From: Pseudooceanicola nanhaiensis DSM 18065
Lineage (GTDB): Bacteria; Pseudomonadota; Alphaproteobacteria; Rhodobacterales; Rhodobacteraceae
Direction: 5' to 3'
Assembly: GCF_000688295.1 (NCBI RefSeq)
Contig: NZ_JHZF01000013.1
Coordinates: 62,001 to 126,000 of the forward strand
Length of the DNA stretch: 64,000 bases
Made by a program: the position numbers and the translations under genes. The stretch's first letter is position 1. Every line of letters starts with the position of its first letter. Below the pieces are notes generated by a model. It did no database searches, was not told where the DNA came from, and saw nothing but the letters and a program-made list of their open reading frames with translations. Shown here in pieces: positions 28,259 to 36,851 of this stretch.

Positions 28259-28437
28259 GGCCCGAGGGTCGCGTCGGGGGCCGCGCCCGTCAATATGCCG
28301 CGCCGCGGCGCCGGGTCACGATACGCGAAGGTCCGGGCGCGCCGCCGGACTCTGCCTGTTATTCGGGCGGAGCTCACGCGCCCACCCCGCGTGAGCCGGG
28401 CATCGGGAAAGGCTCGGCCGCCGGAGCGGCCGGCTCC

Positions 28438-29805
28438 TCAGCCCGCCACCTCGCCGATCGCCGCGTCGATCGCCTCGACGATCATGTCGATGTCATCGCC
28501 CGTCGAGATCAGCGCGGGCGACAGGCAGAGCGTGTTGTTGAACCCGGGGATCGAGCGGTTCGTCATCCCGATGATCACGCCGCGCCTGTCGCAGGCGCCC
28601 ACCACCTGCGCCACGAGCTTCTCGTCCATCGGCTCCCGGGTCTTGCGGTCCGCCACCAGCTCGGCCCCGGCGAAGAGCCCGAGCCCCCGCACGTCACCGA
28701 CGCAGGCGTGCTTCTCCTTCAGCCCCTCGAGCCCGGCCATCAGCCGCGCGCCCATCTCGGTCGTGTTGGCCAGAAGCCCCTCGGCCTCGATGATCCGCAT
28801 GTTCTCGATCGCCGCCGCCGGGCCGGCGGTGCAGCCGCCGAAGGTCGAGATGTCGCGGAAATGGTCCAGCGGATCGCCCGCGTCGGTCCGGAACAGGTCG
28901 AACACCGCCTCGGTGGTCACGAGGCAGGCGATGGCGGCATAGCCCGAGGCCACGCCCTTCGCCATCGTCACCATGTCGGGCTTCACGCCGTAATGCTGGT
29001 AGCCGAACCATTCGCCGGTCCGGCCCACGCCGCAGACGACCTCGTCGATATGCAGCAGGATGTCGTACTTGCGGCAGATCTCCTGCACCCGCTCCCAGTA
29101 ACCCTTCGGCGGCACGATCACCCCGCCCCCCGCCGTCACCGGCTCCAGGCACAGGGCACCGACGGTCTCGGGCCCCTCCCGCAGGATGACCTCCTCGATG
29201 GCATCTGCCGCCCGCTCTCCGTAATTCTCCACGTCCCATTGCGCCCGGTATTCCAGGCAATGCGGCACCTCGACGAAATCCGGCGCGAAGGGGCCGTATT
29301 GCGCCGCCCGCTGCTGCTGCCCGCAGGCCGAGAGCGCGCCGATGGTGGTGCCGTGGTAGTCCCGCTCGCGGAACAGCACCTTCGTCTTCTTCCCGCCGTA
29401 GCGCTTGTGCGCGATCTGGCGGACCATCTTGAAGGCCTTCTCGTTCGCCTCGGATCCGCTGTTCGTGTAATAGACCCGGGTCATCCCGGGCATCTTGTCG
29501 GTCAGCATCTCGGCAAAGCGCGCGCCGGGGATCGAGCCCGCGCTGCCGGCGAAATAATTCATCCTCACCACCTGGTCGCGGATCGCGTCGCCGATGCTCT
29601 CGCGGCCGTAGCCGACGTTGACCGTCCAGACCCCGCCCGAGACGGCGTCGAGGAACTCGGTCCCGTTCTGGTCCCAGACCCGCAGGCCGCGGCCCTCGAC
29701 GATGATGCGGGGGTCCTTCGCGTCGAAGGCGCGGTGCTGCATGAGGTGGTGCCAGACATGGGCGCGGTCGGCCTCGACGATGCCGCTCAGATCGTTGTCG
29801 TACAT
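28438..29805 (-). CDS. Taurine/hypotaurine:pyruvate aminotransferase-like enzyme
   Basis: This 455-residue class III omega-aminotransferase closely resembles my recollection of Tpa from Bilophila and Paracoccus: MYDNDLSGIVEADRAHVWHH at the N-terminus, FRERDYHGTTIGALSACGQQ, FAPDFVEVPHCLEYR, LLHIDEVVCGVGRTGEWFGY, and the PLP lysine in MVTMAKGVASGYAA. Tpa moves the amino group of taurine or hypotaurine to pyruvate, giving alanine plus sulfoacetaldehyde or sulfinoacetaldehyde. AAGGAG precedes the chosen ATG. No Xsc gene follows, unlike the standard taurine operon, so a hypotaurine-type role in which the sulfinate is lost spontaneously as sulfite is plausible. Confidence 0.82.
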   Translation of the reverse strand: MYDNDLSGIVEADRAHVWHHLMQHRAFDAKDPRIIVEGRGLRVWDQNGTEFLDAVSGGVWTVNVGYGRESIGDAIRDQVVRMNYFAGSAGSIPGARFAEMLTDKMPGMTRVYYTNSGSEANEKAFKMVRQIAHKRYGGKKTKVLFRERDYHGTTIGALSACGQQQRAAQYGPFAPDFVEVPHCLEYRAQWDVENYGERAADAIEEVILREGPETVGALCLEPVTAGGGVIVPPKGYWERVQEICRKYDILLHIDEVVCGVGRTGEWFGYQHYGVKPDMVTMAKGVASGYAAIACLVTTEAVFDLFRTDAGDPLDHFRDISTFGGCTAGPAAAIENMRIIEAEGLLANTTEMGARLMAGLEGLKEKHACVGDVRGLGLFAGAELVADRKTREPMDEKLVAQVVGACDRRGVIIGMTNRSIPGFNNTLCLSPALISTGDDIDMIVEAIDAAIGEVAG

Positions 29806-29936
29806 GGAATGCTCCTTCGGGAATGGCGTGTTCGGCCCACCAAGCGGGCTCCGGCGGCCAGGGAACAGCGCCAGCCCGGCCGAAACGGAGGTGCCAGCCG
29901 CGGGCCGGCGCGCTGATCCGGGAGCAAGCCGGCCCG

Positions 29937-31034
29937 TCAGGGCCTGCGCGGGTTCAGCGCCGGGACCGGGCCGTAGGCGCGCGGCGCGTCCTGGAAGATC
30001 GCCGCCGGCGCGGGGTAGGAGACCGGGCCGTTCGGCGTCTCGACCGTCACGCGCCTGAGATGCGGATGCGCCGAGAGCCCCGCCATGTCGTTCACGACCG
30101 CGAGCGCCACGTCCGCGCGCAGGAGCGCCGCGATGGCGTCGTCGCGGTCCCGCGCCGCGAACGCCGCGCCCACGATGGCATCCGTCTCGGCCCGGTTGCG
30201 CACCCGCTCCACGTTGGTGGCGAAACGCGCATCGGTCCCGAGCCCCACGTCCTCCAGGAACTCCGCGCAGAGCTTCCGCCACTCCCTGTCGCTCTGGACC
30301 GAGATCAGCACGAGCGTGCCGTCGCGCGTCTCGAAGGCGCCGTAGGGCGCGATGGAGGGATGCGCCATCCCGATCCGCCGCGGGCTCTTGCCGCCCTCGT
30401 GGTTCAGGAGCGGCACGGTCAGCCAGTCCGCCATCACGTCGAACATGGAGATCGAGATATGCGCCCCCTCGCCGGTGATCCCGCGCCGGATCAGCGCCTC
30501 GAGGATCGCGGCATGCGCCGTGGCGCCGGTCGCGATATCGACGATGGAGAGCCCCACGCGGGCGGGTTCCGACGGCCCGCCGGTGATCGAACAGAGCCCG
30601 CTTTCGGCCTGGATCAGCAGGTCATAGGCCTTGCGGTCGGCCATCGGGCCGTCGTCGCCATAGCCGCTGATCCCGCAGGTGATGAGCCGGGGATAGTCGC
30701 GCCCCAGCCGGTCGGTCCCGAACCCGAGCCGCTCCAGCGCGCCGCGCTTGAGGTTCTGGATCAGCACGTCGGCCTCGCCCAGCAGGGCCTCGAGCTCGGC
30801 CTTGCCCTCCGGCGAGGCGAGGTCCAGCGTGACCGAGGTCTTGCCGCGGTTCAGCCAGACGAAATAGCTCGACTGCCCGGCGGCCACGTCGTCGTAGCCG
30901 CGCGCGAAATCACCCTCGGGGCGTTCGATCTTTATGACCTCGGCCCCGGCATCCGCCAGCCGGGACGAGGCGAAGGGCGCGGCCACCGCCTGTTCGATGG
31001 CGACGACCTTGAGACCCGCGAGCGGCAGCACCAT
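29937..31034 (-). CDS. Class III (CaiB/BaiF) CoA-transferase
   Basis: This 365-residue family III CoA-transferase contains the N-terminal LPLAGLKVVAIEQAVAAPFASSRLADAGAEVIKIERPEGD (residues 3-42), YDLLIQAESGLCSITGGP, and a C-terminal region conserved with formyl-CoA transferase. The catalytic Asp expected near residue 165 is present in the LSIVDIATG stretch. The ATG shares one base with the stop of the upstream acyl-CoA dehydrogenase gene, so the two are translationally coupled and should act in sequence: CoA activation followed by a flavin-dependent step. The acid substrate is unknown. Relatives of this gene pair include carnitine and 3-sulfinopropionate pathways. Confidence 0.9.
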   Translation of the reverse strand: MVLPLAGLKVVAIEQAVAAPFASSRLADAGAEVIKIERPEGDFARGYDDVAAGQSSYFVWLNRGKTSVTLDLASPEGKAELEALLGEADVLIQNLKRGALERLGFGTDRLGRDYPRLITCGISGYGDDGPMADRKAYDLLIQAESGLCSITGGPSEPARVGLSIVDIATGATAHAAILEALIRRGITGEGAHISISMFDVMADWLTVPLLNHEGGKSPRRIGMAHPSIAPYGAFETRDGTLVLISVQSDREWRKLCAEFLEDVGLGTDARFATNVERVRNRAETDAIVGAAFAARDRDDAIAALLRADVALAVVNDMAGLSAHPHLRRVTVETPNGPVSYPAPAAIFQDAPRAYGPVPALNPRRP

Positions 31035-32197
31035 CAGAAGGACCTCGGCATGCCGAGCACGTGCTGGCCGACGTAGCTGAGGATCATGTTCGTCGAGATC
31101 GGCGCGACCTGATAGAGCCGGGTCTCGCGGAACTTGCGTTCGACATCGTATTCCTCGGCGAAGCCGAAGCCGCCGTGGAACTGGATGCAGGCGTTGGCCG
31201 CCTCCCAGGACGCCTTGGCGGCGAGGTACTTCGCCATGTTTGCCTGCGCGCCGCAGGGTTCGTCCGCGTCATACAGGCGGCAGGCCTCGAACCGCATCAG
31301 GTCGGCCGCCGCGGTCTCGATGTAGCTTTCGGCGATCGGGAACTGCACGCCCTGGTTCTGGCCGATGGGCCGGCCGAAGACGACGCGTTCCTTGGTGTAG
31401 GCGGTCACCTTGTCGATGAACCACCACGCGTCCCCGATGCATTCCGCCGCGATCAGCACCCGCTCGGCGTTGAGCCCCGAAAGCAGGTGCTTGAACCCCT
31501 GCCCCTCGGTCCCGATCAGGTTCTCGGCCGGGATCTCGAGGTTGTCGAAGAAGAGCTCGTTGGTCTCGTGGTTGACCATGTTGCGGATCGGCTTGACGGT
31601 CAGGCCGTTCCCGAGGGCTTGCTTGATGTCGACCATGAAGATCGACATGCCCTCCGACGGCTTCCGGCACTCTTCGACGGGCGTGGTCCGGGCGAGCAGG
31701 ATCATCAGGTCGGAATGCTGGACCCGGCTGATCCAGACCTTCTGGCCATTGACGACGTATTTGTCGCCCTTCTTCACCGCGGTGGTCTTGAGCTTCGTGG
31801 TGTCGGTGCCGGTCGTGGGCTCCGTCACGCCCATCGACTGGAGCCGCAGGTCGCCCGCGGCGATGGCGGGCAGGTACTTCTGCTTCTGCGCGTCGGACCC
31901 GTACTTGATGAGCGTGTTGATGACGTACATCTGCCCGTGGCAGGCGCCGGAATTGCCGCCCGAGCGGTTGATCTCTTCCATGATGACCGAGGCTTCGGCG
32001 AGCCCCAGCCCCGAGCCGCCGAATTCCTCGGGGATCAGCGCGGCCAACCAGCCTTCCTTGACCAGCGCGTCGACGAACTCTTCCGGGTAGCCGCGCTCCT
32101 GGTCGACCTTGCGGTGGTATTCGTCGGGGTACTGGGCGCAGAGCGCGCGGACGCCGTCGCGGATGTCCTGGTACTGGTCCGGGGCCTGTTCGATCAT
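31034..32197 (-). CDS. Acyl-CoA dehydrogenase-family enzyme
   Basis: This 387-residue flavoenzyme has family blocks MGVTEPTTGTDTTKLKTTAV (FAD/substrate binding), VNGQKVWISRVQHSD, FGRPIGQNQGVQFPIAE and IQFHGGFGFAEEYDVER. The ATG at 32195-32197 has AGAGGAG upstream. The usual C-terminal catalytic Glu of the YEGT motif is missing (here QVAPIST, about residues 363-369), while a Glu lies at residue 245 in SGLNAERVL, the position used by isovaleryl-CoA dehydrogenase. It is coupled to a class III CoA-transferase and divergent from a LysR gene, an arrangement also reported for 3-sulfinopropionyl-CoA desulfinases. Desulfinase versus dehydrogenase cannot be decided by eye. Confidence 0.9.
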   Translation of the reverse strand: MIEQAPDQYQDIRDGVRALCAQYPDEYHRKVDQERGYPEEFVDALVKEGWLAALIPEEFGGSGLGLAEASVIMEEINRSGGNSGACHGQMYVINTLIKYGSDAQKQKYLPAIAAGDLRLQSMGVTEPTTGTDTTKLKTTAVKKGDKYVVNGQKVWISRVQHSDLMILLARTTPVEECRKPSEGMSIFMVDIKQALGNGLTVKPIRNMVNHETNELFFDNLEIPAENLIGTEGQGFKHLLSGLNAERVLIAAECIGDAWWFIDKVTAYTKERVVFGRPIGQNQGVQFPIAESYIETAAADLMRFEACRLYDADEPCGAQANMAKYLAAKASWEAANACIQFHGGFGFAEEYDVERKFRETRLYQVAPISTNMILSYVGQHVLGMPRSF

Positions 32198-32271
32198 GGG
32201 TGTCTCCTCTGGGTCGCGCGGGATGATGCCGTCCGGGGGCATAATGATCAAATATCCGATTTGCCTGTGTC

Positions 32272-32290
32272 CCATATCGAAAATATATGG
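32272..32290. promoter_or_regulatory. LysR-type inverted repeat between divergent genes
   Basis: The sequence CCATAT (32272-32277), a 7-bp A-rich spacer and ATATGG (32285-32290) make a 19-bp inverted repeat with perfect 6-bp arms, centred in the 118-bp divergent gap 35 bp upstream of the LysR start. The size and ATA...TAT character fit a LysR recognition box (T-N11-A type) controlling both directions. Confidence 0.5.
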
Positions 32291-32315
32291 ATAAGGATCC
32301 GGACCGGAGGCGACC

Positions 32316-33233
32316 ATGGACACCAGAAAGCTCCGCTATTTCCTCGCCATCGTGGAGGAGGGCGCCTTTTCGCGCGCCGCCGGGCGGCTCAACGTGGCCC
32401 AGCCCGCGCTCTCGCTGCATGTCCGCCGGATGGAGGAGGCGCTTGGCACGCCGCTCCTGATCCGCGAACCGCAGGGCGTGCGCGTGACCGAGGCGGGCGA
32501 CCTCCTCGCCCGCCGCGCCCGCGCCGTCCTGTCCGAGCTCGACCGGACCGAGGAGGAGCTGAAGAGCTTCGGCCGCGAACCCTCCGGCACCGTCAGGATC
32601 GGCCTGCCCGGCACGATCAGCGGCATCCTCTCGGTCCCGCTGATCGCCGAGACCCGGGCACGCTACCCCCGGATCAAGCTGATCATCGCCGAGGCGATGT
32701 CGGGCTTCGTCCGGGACTGGCTGCACGACGGGCGGGTGGATCTGGCCGTGCTCTACGCCGAATTGCGCGAGCCCGGCGTGCGGTCGGAGGTCCTTTTGCG
32801 CGAGGAGCTCGTGCTGCTGCGCCCGCCCGGCCCGACTGCGGCCCCCCTGCCCCCGGAGGCGCTGAAGGACCTGCCGCTGATCCTGCCCTCGAACCCGCAC
32901 GGCCTGCGCAAGATGATCGAGGCGGACCTGCCCGGCATGACGCTCGATCCGGTGATCGAGGTCGACAGCTATGCCAGCATCAAGAAGCTGGTGGCGGCGG
33001 GATACGGCTGCTCCGTCCTGCCCTATCACACCGTGGTCGACGAGGTCGCCCGGGGCGCGCTGCAGGCCCTGCCCTTCGCCGGCCCGGGGCTGAGCCGTCA
33101 CGCCTGTCTCGCCTATGCCTCCGCCCGCCCGCTGACCGGGGCCGCCGAGGCCGTGAGCCTGCTGCTGAAGGAGGTGGTCGCCGGGCTGATCCGCGACGAG
33201 ACATGGGCCGGCGCCCGGCAGATCGACGGCTGA
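32316..33233 (+). CDS. LysR-family transcriptional regulator
   Basis: This 305-residue LTTR has the N-terminal winged helix (LRYFLAIVEEGAFSRAAGRL; QPALSLHVRRMEEALGTPLL, residues about 6-60) and a C-terminal co-inducer domain (SGTVRIGLPGTISGILSVPL; DLAVLYAE; GYGCSVLPYHTV). It is divergent from the acyl-CoA dehydrogenase/CoA-transferase pair with an inverted repeat in the gap, so those two genes are its most likely targets. The aminotransferase gene 76 bp downstream on its own strand may also be co-regulated. Confidence 0.92.
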   Translation: MDTRKLRYFLAIVEEGAFSRAAGRLNVAQPALSLHVRRMEEALGTPLLIREPQGVRVTEAGDLLARRARAVLSELDRTEEELKSFGREPSGTVRIGLPGTISGILSVPLIAETRARYPRIKLIIAEAMSGFVRDWLHDGRVDLAVLYAELREPGVRSEVLLREELVLLRPPGPTAAPLPPEALKDLPLILPSNPHGLRKMIEADLPGMTLDPVIEVDSYASIKKLVAAGYGCSVLPYHTVVDEVARGALQALPFAGPGLSRHACLAYASARPLTGAAEAVSLLLKEVVAGLIRDETWAGARQIDG

Positions 33234-33309
33234 ACCGGGCCCGTCGCGCCTTTGCCAAACGGCGCCACATCTGTATCACCTGCAGGGACGCTTCCCGAAA
33301 GGACAGGCC

Positions 33310-34647
33310 ATGACCCACGTTTTCCCCCGTCACACCAAGGCAGACCTGCCGGTCGCCGTCCACGGCGACGGCATCTACCTCGTCGACAGCACCGGCAAAC
33401 GCTACCTGGACGGCTCCGGCGGCGCGGCGGTCTCCTGTCTCGGCCACAGCGACGCCGAGGTGCGCGAGGCCGTCCGGCGGCAGGTGGACACGCTGGCCTT
33501 CGCCCATACCTCCTTCCTGACCTCGGAACCCGCCGAGGCGCTGGCCGACAAGCTGATCGAACATGCGCCGAAGGGTCTTGACCGGGTCTACTTCGTCTCG
33601 GGCGGTTCCGAGGCGATGGAGGCCGCGCTGAAGCTGGCGCGGCAGTATTTCCTCGAGATCGGCCAGCCGCAGCGCCATCACATCATCGCCCGGCGGCAGA
33701 GCTATCACGGCAACACGCTGGGCGTCCTGGCCACGGGCGGCAACATGTGGCGCCGCGAACCCTTCGCGCCGCTCCTGATCGGCACCAGCCACATCGCGCC
33801 CTGCTACGCCTACCGCGACCAGCGCGGCGACGAGACCGCCGAGGCCTACGGCCTGCGCGCCGCGGACGAGCTGGAGGCCGAGATCCAGCGCCTGGGCCCC
33901 GACAACGTGATGGCCTTCGTCGCCGAGCCTGTGGTCGGCGCCACGCTGGGCGCGGTGCCGCCGACCCCGGGCTATTTCCGGCGCATCCGCGAGATCTGCG
34001 ACCGCCACGGCGTGCTGCTGATCCTCGACGAGGTGATGTGCGGCATGGGCCGGACCGGCACGCTCTTCGCCTGCGAGCAGGACGGGATCGCGCCCGACAT
34101 CACCGCGATCGCCAAGGGGCTCGGCGCGGGCTACCAGCCGATCGGGGCGATGCTCTGCACCGGCGCGATCTACCGCGCCATCGAACAGGGCTCGGGCTTC
34201 TTCCAGCACGGCCACACCTACCTCGGCCACCCGGTCGCCACGGCGGCGGCGCTCGCGGTGCTGGGCAAGCTGACGGACGGCGGGCTCGTCGCGCGCTCGC
34301 AGGCAATGGGAGAGGTGCTCCAGTCCGCGCTCGAGGCGGCCTTCGGCCAGCATCCGAACGTGGGCGACATCCGGGGCCGCGGCCTCTTCCGCGGCATCGA
34401 GCTGGTCGCCGACCGCGAGACGAAGGACCCCTTCGCGCCCGGTCACAACGTGGCCGCGCGGGTGAAGAAGGCGGCTTTCGAGGCCGGGCTGATCTGCTAC
34501 CCGATGAGCGGCACGGTCGACGGCCGGCACGGCGACCACGTCCTGCTGGCCCCGCCCTTCATCATCGAGGAGGCGCAGATCGACGAGCTGGTCCGGAAAC
34601 TGGGCATCGCGCTCGAGGCCGCGACCGGCACGGGGGCCGCGGCATGA
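33310..34647 (+). CDS. Class III aminotransferase (omega-transaminase type)
   Basis: This 445-residue PLP enzyme has FVSGGSEAMEAALKLARQYF, RRQSYHGNTLGVLATGGN, the cofactor Asp in LLILDEVMCGMGRTGTLFA and the PLP lysine in ITAIAKGLGAGYQPIGA. It belongs to the same fold type as the Tpa-like enzyme at 28438-29805 but is clearly a different subfamily (LGHSDAEVREAVRRQVDTLA, CYAYRDQRGDETAEAYG), so the two are not recent duplicates. It probably deaminates an omega-amino acid or diamine with pyruvate or 2-oxoglutarate. Its stop overlaps the next gene as ATGA, coupling them. Confidence 0.88.
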   Translation: MTHVFPRHTKADLPVAVHGDGIYLVDSTGKRYLDGSGGAAVSCLGHSDAEVREAVRRQVDTLAFAHTSFLTSEPAEALADKLIEHAPKGLDRVYFVSGGSEAMEAALKLARQYFLEIGQPQRHHIIARRQSYHGNTLGVLATGGNMWRREPFAPLLIGTSHIAPCYAYRDQRGDETAEAYGLRAADELEAEIQRLGPDNVMAFVAEPVVGATLGAVPPTPGYFRRIREICDRHGVLLILDEVMCGMGRTGTLFACEQDGIAPDITAIAKGLGAGYQPIGAMLCTGAIYRAIEQGSGFFQHGHTYLGHPVATAAALAVLGKLTDGGLVARSQAMGEVLQSALEAAFGQHPNVGDIRGRGLFRGIELVADRETKDPFAPGHNVAARVKKAAFEAGLICYPMSGTVDGRHGDHVLLAPPFIIEEAQIDELVRKLGIALEAATGTGAAA

Positions 34648-35198
34648 GCAGCGCGCCCGACCTTTCCCCGATCGCCGATGCCGACTGGCCCGAGGCGGTC
34701 GCGGACCTGCTGCCGGGCTTTGCCGGCCAGCTCAACGTCTACCGCACGATGGCGCATGGTCCCGATCTGCTCCGCGCCTGGGCCCCGCTGCGCCAGCACG
34801 TGGTGAAGGACACCGCCCTCGGTCCCGCGCGGTCCGAGGTGGTGATCCTGCGCACCGGCCATGCCCTCGGCTCGCCCTACGAATGGGCGCACCACGTCGT
34901 CCGCGCCCGCGCCTGCGGGCTGAGCGACCGGCGCATCGCCGCGCTCCGCGGCCCGGTCGAGGCGATGGAGCCCGAGGACGCGCTCATCGCCGGCGCGGTG
35001 GACGAGCTTTTCGGGCGGAAGGCGCTCTCGCAGGACACGCAGGCCCGGCTCACCGCGCTCGTCGGCGTGCAGGGCATGCTCGACCTGATCGCCACGGTTG
35101 GGTTCTACTCGGTCCTCGGCTACCTGCTGAACAGCGCCGGCACGCCGATCGACCACGACATCGCGGAGGCGCTGGAGCGCGACCCGCTGGAGGGGTGA
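34644..35198 (+). CDS. Carboxymuconolactone decarboxylase-family protein
   Basis: This 184-residue all-helical protein of the CMD/AhpD-like fold contains the conserved stretch EVVILRTGHALGSPYEWAHH. AhpD-type members carry CxxC here; this protein has no cysteine at that site (GSPYEWAHH), so it is not a classical peroxidatic AhpD enzyme. The family includes decarboxylases and poorly understood small proteins often encoded beside catabolic dehydrogenases. The ATG at 34644 overlaps the aminotransferase stop, so the pair is made together. Confidence 0.85.
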   Translation: MSSAPDLSPIADADWPEAVADLLPGFAGQLNVYRTMAHGPDLLRAWAPLRQHVVKDTALGPARSEVVILRTGHALGSPYEWAHHVVRARACGLSDRRIAALRGPVEAMEPEDALIAGAVDELFGRKALSQDTQARLTALVGVQGMLDLIATVGFYSVLGYLLNSAGTPIDHDIAEALERDPLEG

Positions 35199-35657
35199 CG
35201 GCGGGGGCCGCCGGGCGCGGTGGCGGACCGGACGGAAGAAGGTTCGAACACATTCTTCGACGCACTCGAGAGTCCTGCCGCCGGGCTCTCGGCACCAAAG
35301 GCTCGCAGGATGATCTCTGGCGGCGCGCGGCACCAGCCGCGCCATGTTTGACGCGAACTGCGGACGGACGTCAGTCCCTTCCCACAATCTGAGCGGGAGA
35401 CGAGCGCCGCCCGTCCAGCGGTCGACAGGGCCATGGATCGCACCTGCGCCTGCGCCCACATCGCCAGGACGGGCAAATGCATCGCCTTGCAGCAAGACCT
35501 GCGAAATGCCGCAAAAGCGGACCTTCAGATGGAAGCGGCGGGGCAGGTCCTCTTCGGGGAGGGATCTTGAGGTTTGCGGGCTTTCGCCGCGATTTCATTT
35601 GCCCGGAGGCACCTTACGACAGCATACTGACTTCACCGAGGCCATTCGCGGTGAACC
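35199..35657. other. Intergenic gap, no gene recognised
   Basis: This 459-bp stretch lies between the CMD-family gene and the AraC-type gene. Several frames stay open for 60-130 codons but none shows a family motif, a ribosome site plus consistent codon use, or an RNA-like fold that I recognise. Base composition changes here from strongly GC-biased to more mixed, marking the start of the accessory region. It should contain the promoter of the AraC-type gene. Confidence 0.4.
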
Positions 35658-36641
35658 ATGTTCAACATCCGTGCCAAGCATATCGAACAGGATCTGGCGG
35701 CGGTCCATGCGGCTTACGGCGACGTGGTCGAGGGGCTGACCTTCGACTTTGCCGACCAGGACACCGGCGGCATCCTTGCCACCGGAGGTTGTCTGGGCCC
35801 TCTCGGCATCATGTTGACCTCCTACGAGATCACGGCAGGCTACGCGACCCTGCCAGGCGATGATTTCCTGAAGTTCGAACAGGCCCGGAACGGTAGCATC
35901 GTTCAGGTTCAAGGCGCTTCAGAGCTGATTTCACGAAACGGAACGACCGTGTTGACCGGACCGGGCCTGAACAGGATGGCGTTCCAACCTGACGGTAGGG
36001 CCGTTCGAAGCATGAGTGCGAACCTCTCGGTAACCGTATTGCAGGAGCTACTGGACAAGTCGGAAGAACCGATCGTGCTGGGAAAGGTAACTCAATCCGG
36101 AAACGGCTCACGCCCCGCAAGCGAGGCCCAGCTTTCGGGGCTGGTGCAGCATCTGCTTGAACATTTCCAGGAATATGCCGCTTCGCCAAGGCGCGGCGAG
36201 CTTGCGGAAGCTCTTCTGATGGAGTGCTATTCCGCCTATCTGCGTGACACGGGCTACATTCGCGGGGTCGAGGTCGCCGGTTTGCGCCCGGACACCAGAG
36301 GCGTGAGAGGCAATGCAAGGATCGTTGCCCGGGCCGAGGCCTTCATGCGGTCACACTATCAGCTGCCCCTCACGATGGCCGATGTCGCGGCAAATGCCGG
36401 CGTGAGCCTGCGCAAGCTCCAATCCGTGTTCCGTGAACGCCGCAATTCGACCCCCAGCATGTTCCTCAACGAAACCAGGCTCGCGCAGGCACGACAAAGG
36501 TTACTGCACCCGGAGAGTTCCGACAGTGTAACCTCGGCCGCGCTGGAATCCGGAATCTTCCACCTGGGGAGGTTCTCGAGGGCCTATCTCGCGAAGTACG
36601 GAGAGTTCCCGTCCGAAACCCTGGCCCGTTCGAAACGATAG
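35658..36641 (+). CDS. AraC-family transcriptional regulator
   Basis: This 327-residue regulator has a C-terminal double helix-turn-helix (about residues 222-320) with PLTMADVAANAGVSLRKLQS, FRERRNSTPSMFLNETRLAQ and ESGIFHLGRFSRAYLAKYGE, the last matching the AraC GF.H.S.FSR.Y...G.tP signature. The N-terminal 200 residues look like the OxyR/FeaR-type AraC-binding half-barrel, with no named ligand. Third-position GC is lower than in the upstream catabolic genes. It stands alone, upstream of a convergent set of secreted proteins, which are possible but unproven targets. Confidence 0.88.
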   Translation: MFNIRAKHIEQDLAAVHAAYGDVVEGLTFDFADQDTGGILATGGCLGPLGIMLTSYEITAGYATLPGDDFLKFEQARNGSIVQVQGASELISRNGTTVLTGPGLNRMAFQPDGRAVRSMSANLSVTVLQELLDKSEEPIVLGKVTQSGNGSRPASEAQLSGLVQHLLEHFQEYAASPRRGELAEALLMECYSAYLRDTGYIRGVEVAGLRPDTRGVRGNARIVARAEAFMRSHYQLPLTMADVAANAGVSLRKLQSVFRERRNSTPSMFLNETRLAQARQRLLHPESSDSVTSAALESGIFHLGRFSRAYLAKYGEFPSETLARSKR

Positions 36642-36851
36642 TCCGGATGGGCCCTTCGGCACAGGTTCAGCAGTCGCTGAGCGGCCGGACCCTGCCGCCC
36701 GGACAATGGCCCCCGCTGCGGGAGGTACGGCGAACCAGCCGCCTGCCGGCCCAAGGCAGCAAGCATCTCTCGGCTGGGTGGCGCTTGTCCACCGTCAGGG
36801 CGTCAAGCGGGATCTCCACGCTGAAGCATCCGCCTGCGTCTCTTGACGGTT

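Noticed and set aside
24329-29805. Calling the locus a standard taurine dissimilation operon
   Set aside because: Sulfoacetaldehyde acetyltransferase and a phosphotransacetylase are absent from the window, and the importer is of the dipeptide type.
28438-34647. The two class III aminotransferases considered as a tandem duplication
   Set aside because: Their conserved blocks differ throughout; they share only the fold-level motifs, so they belong to separate subfamilies.
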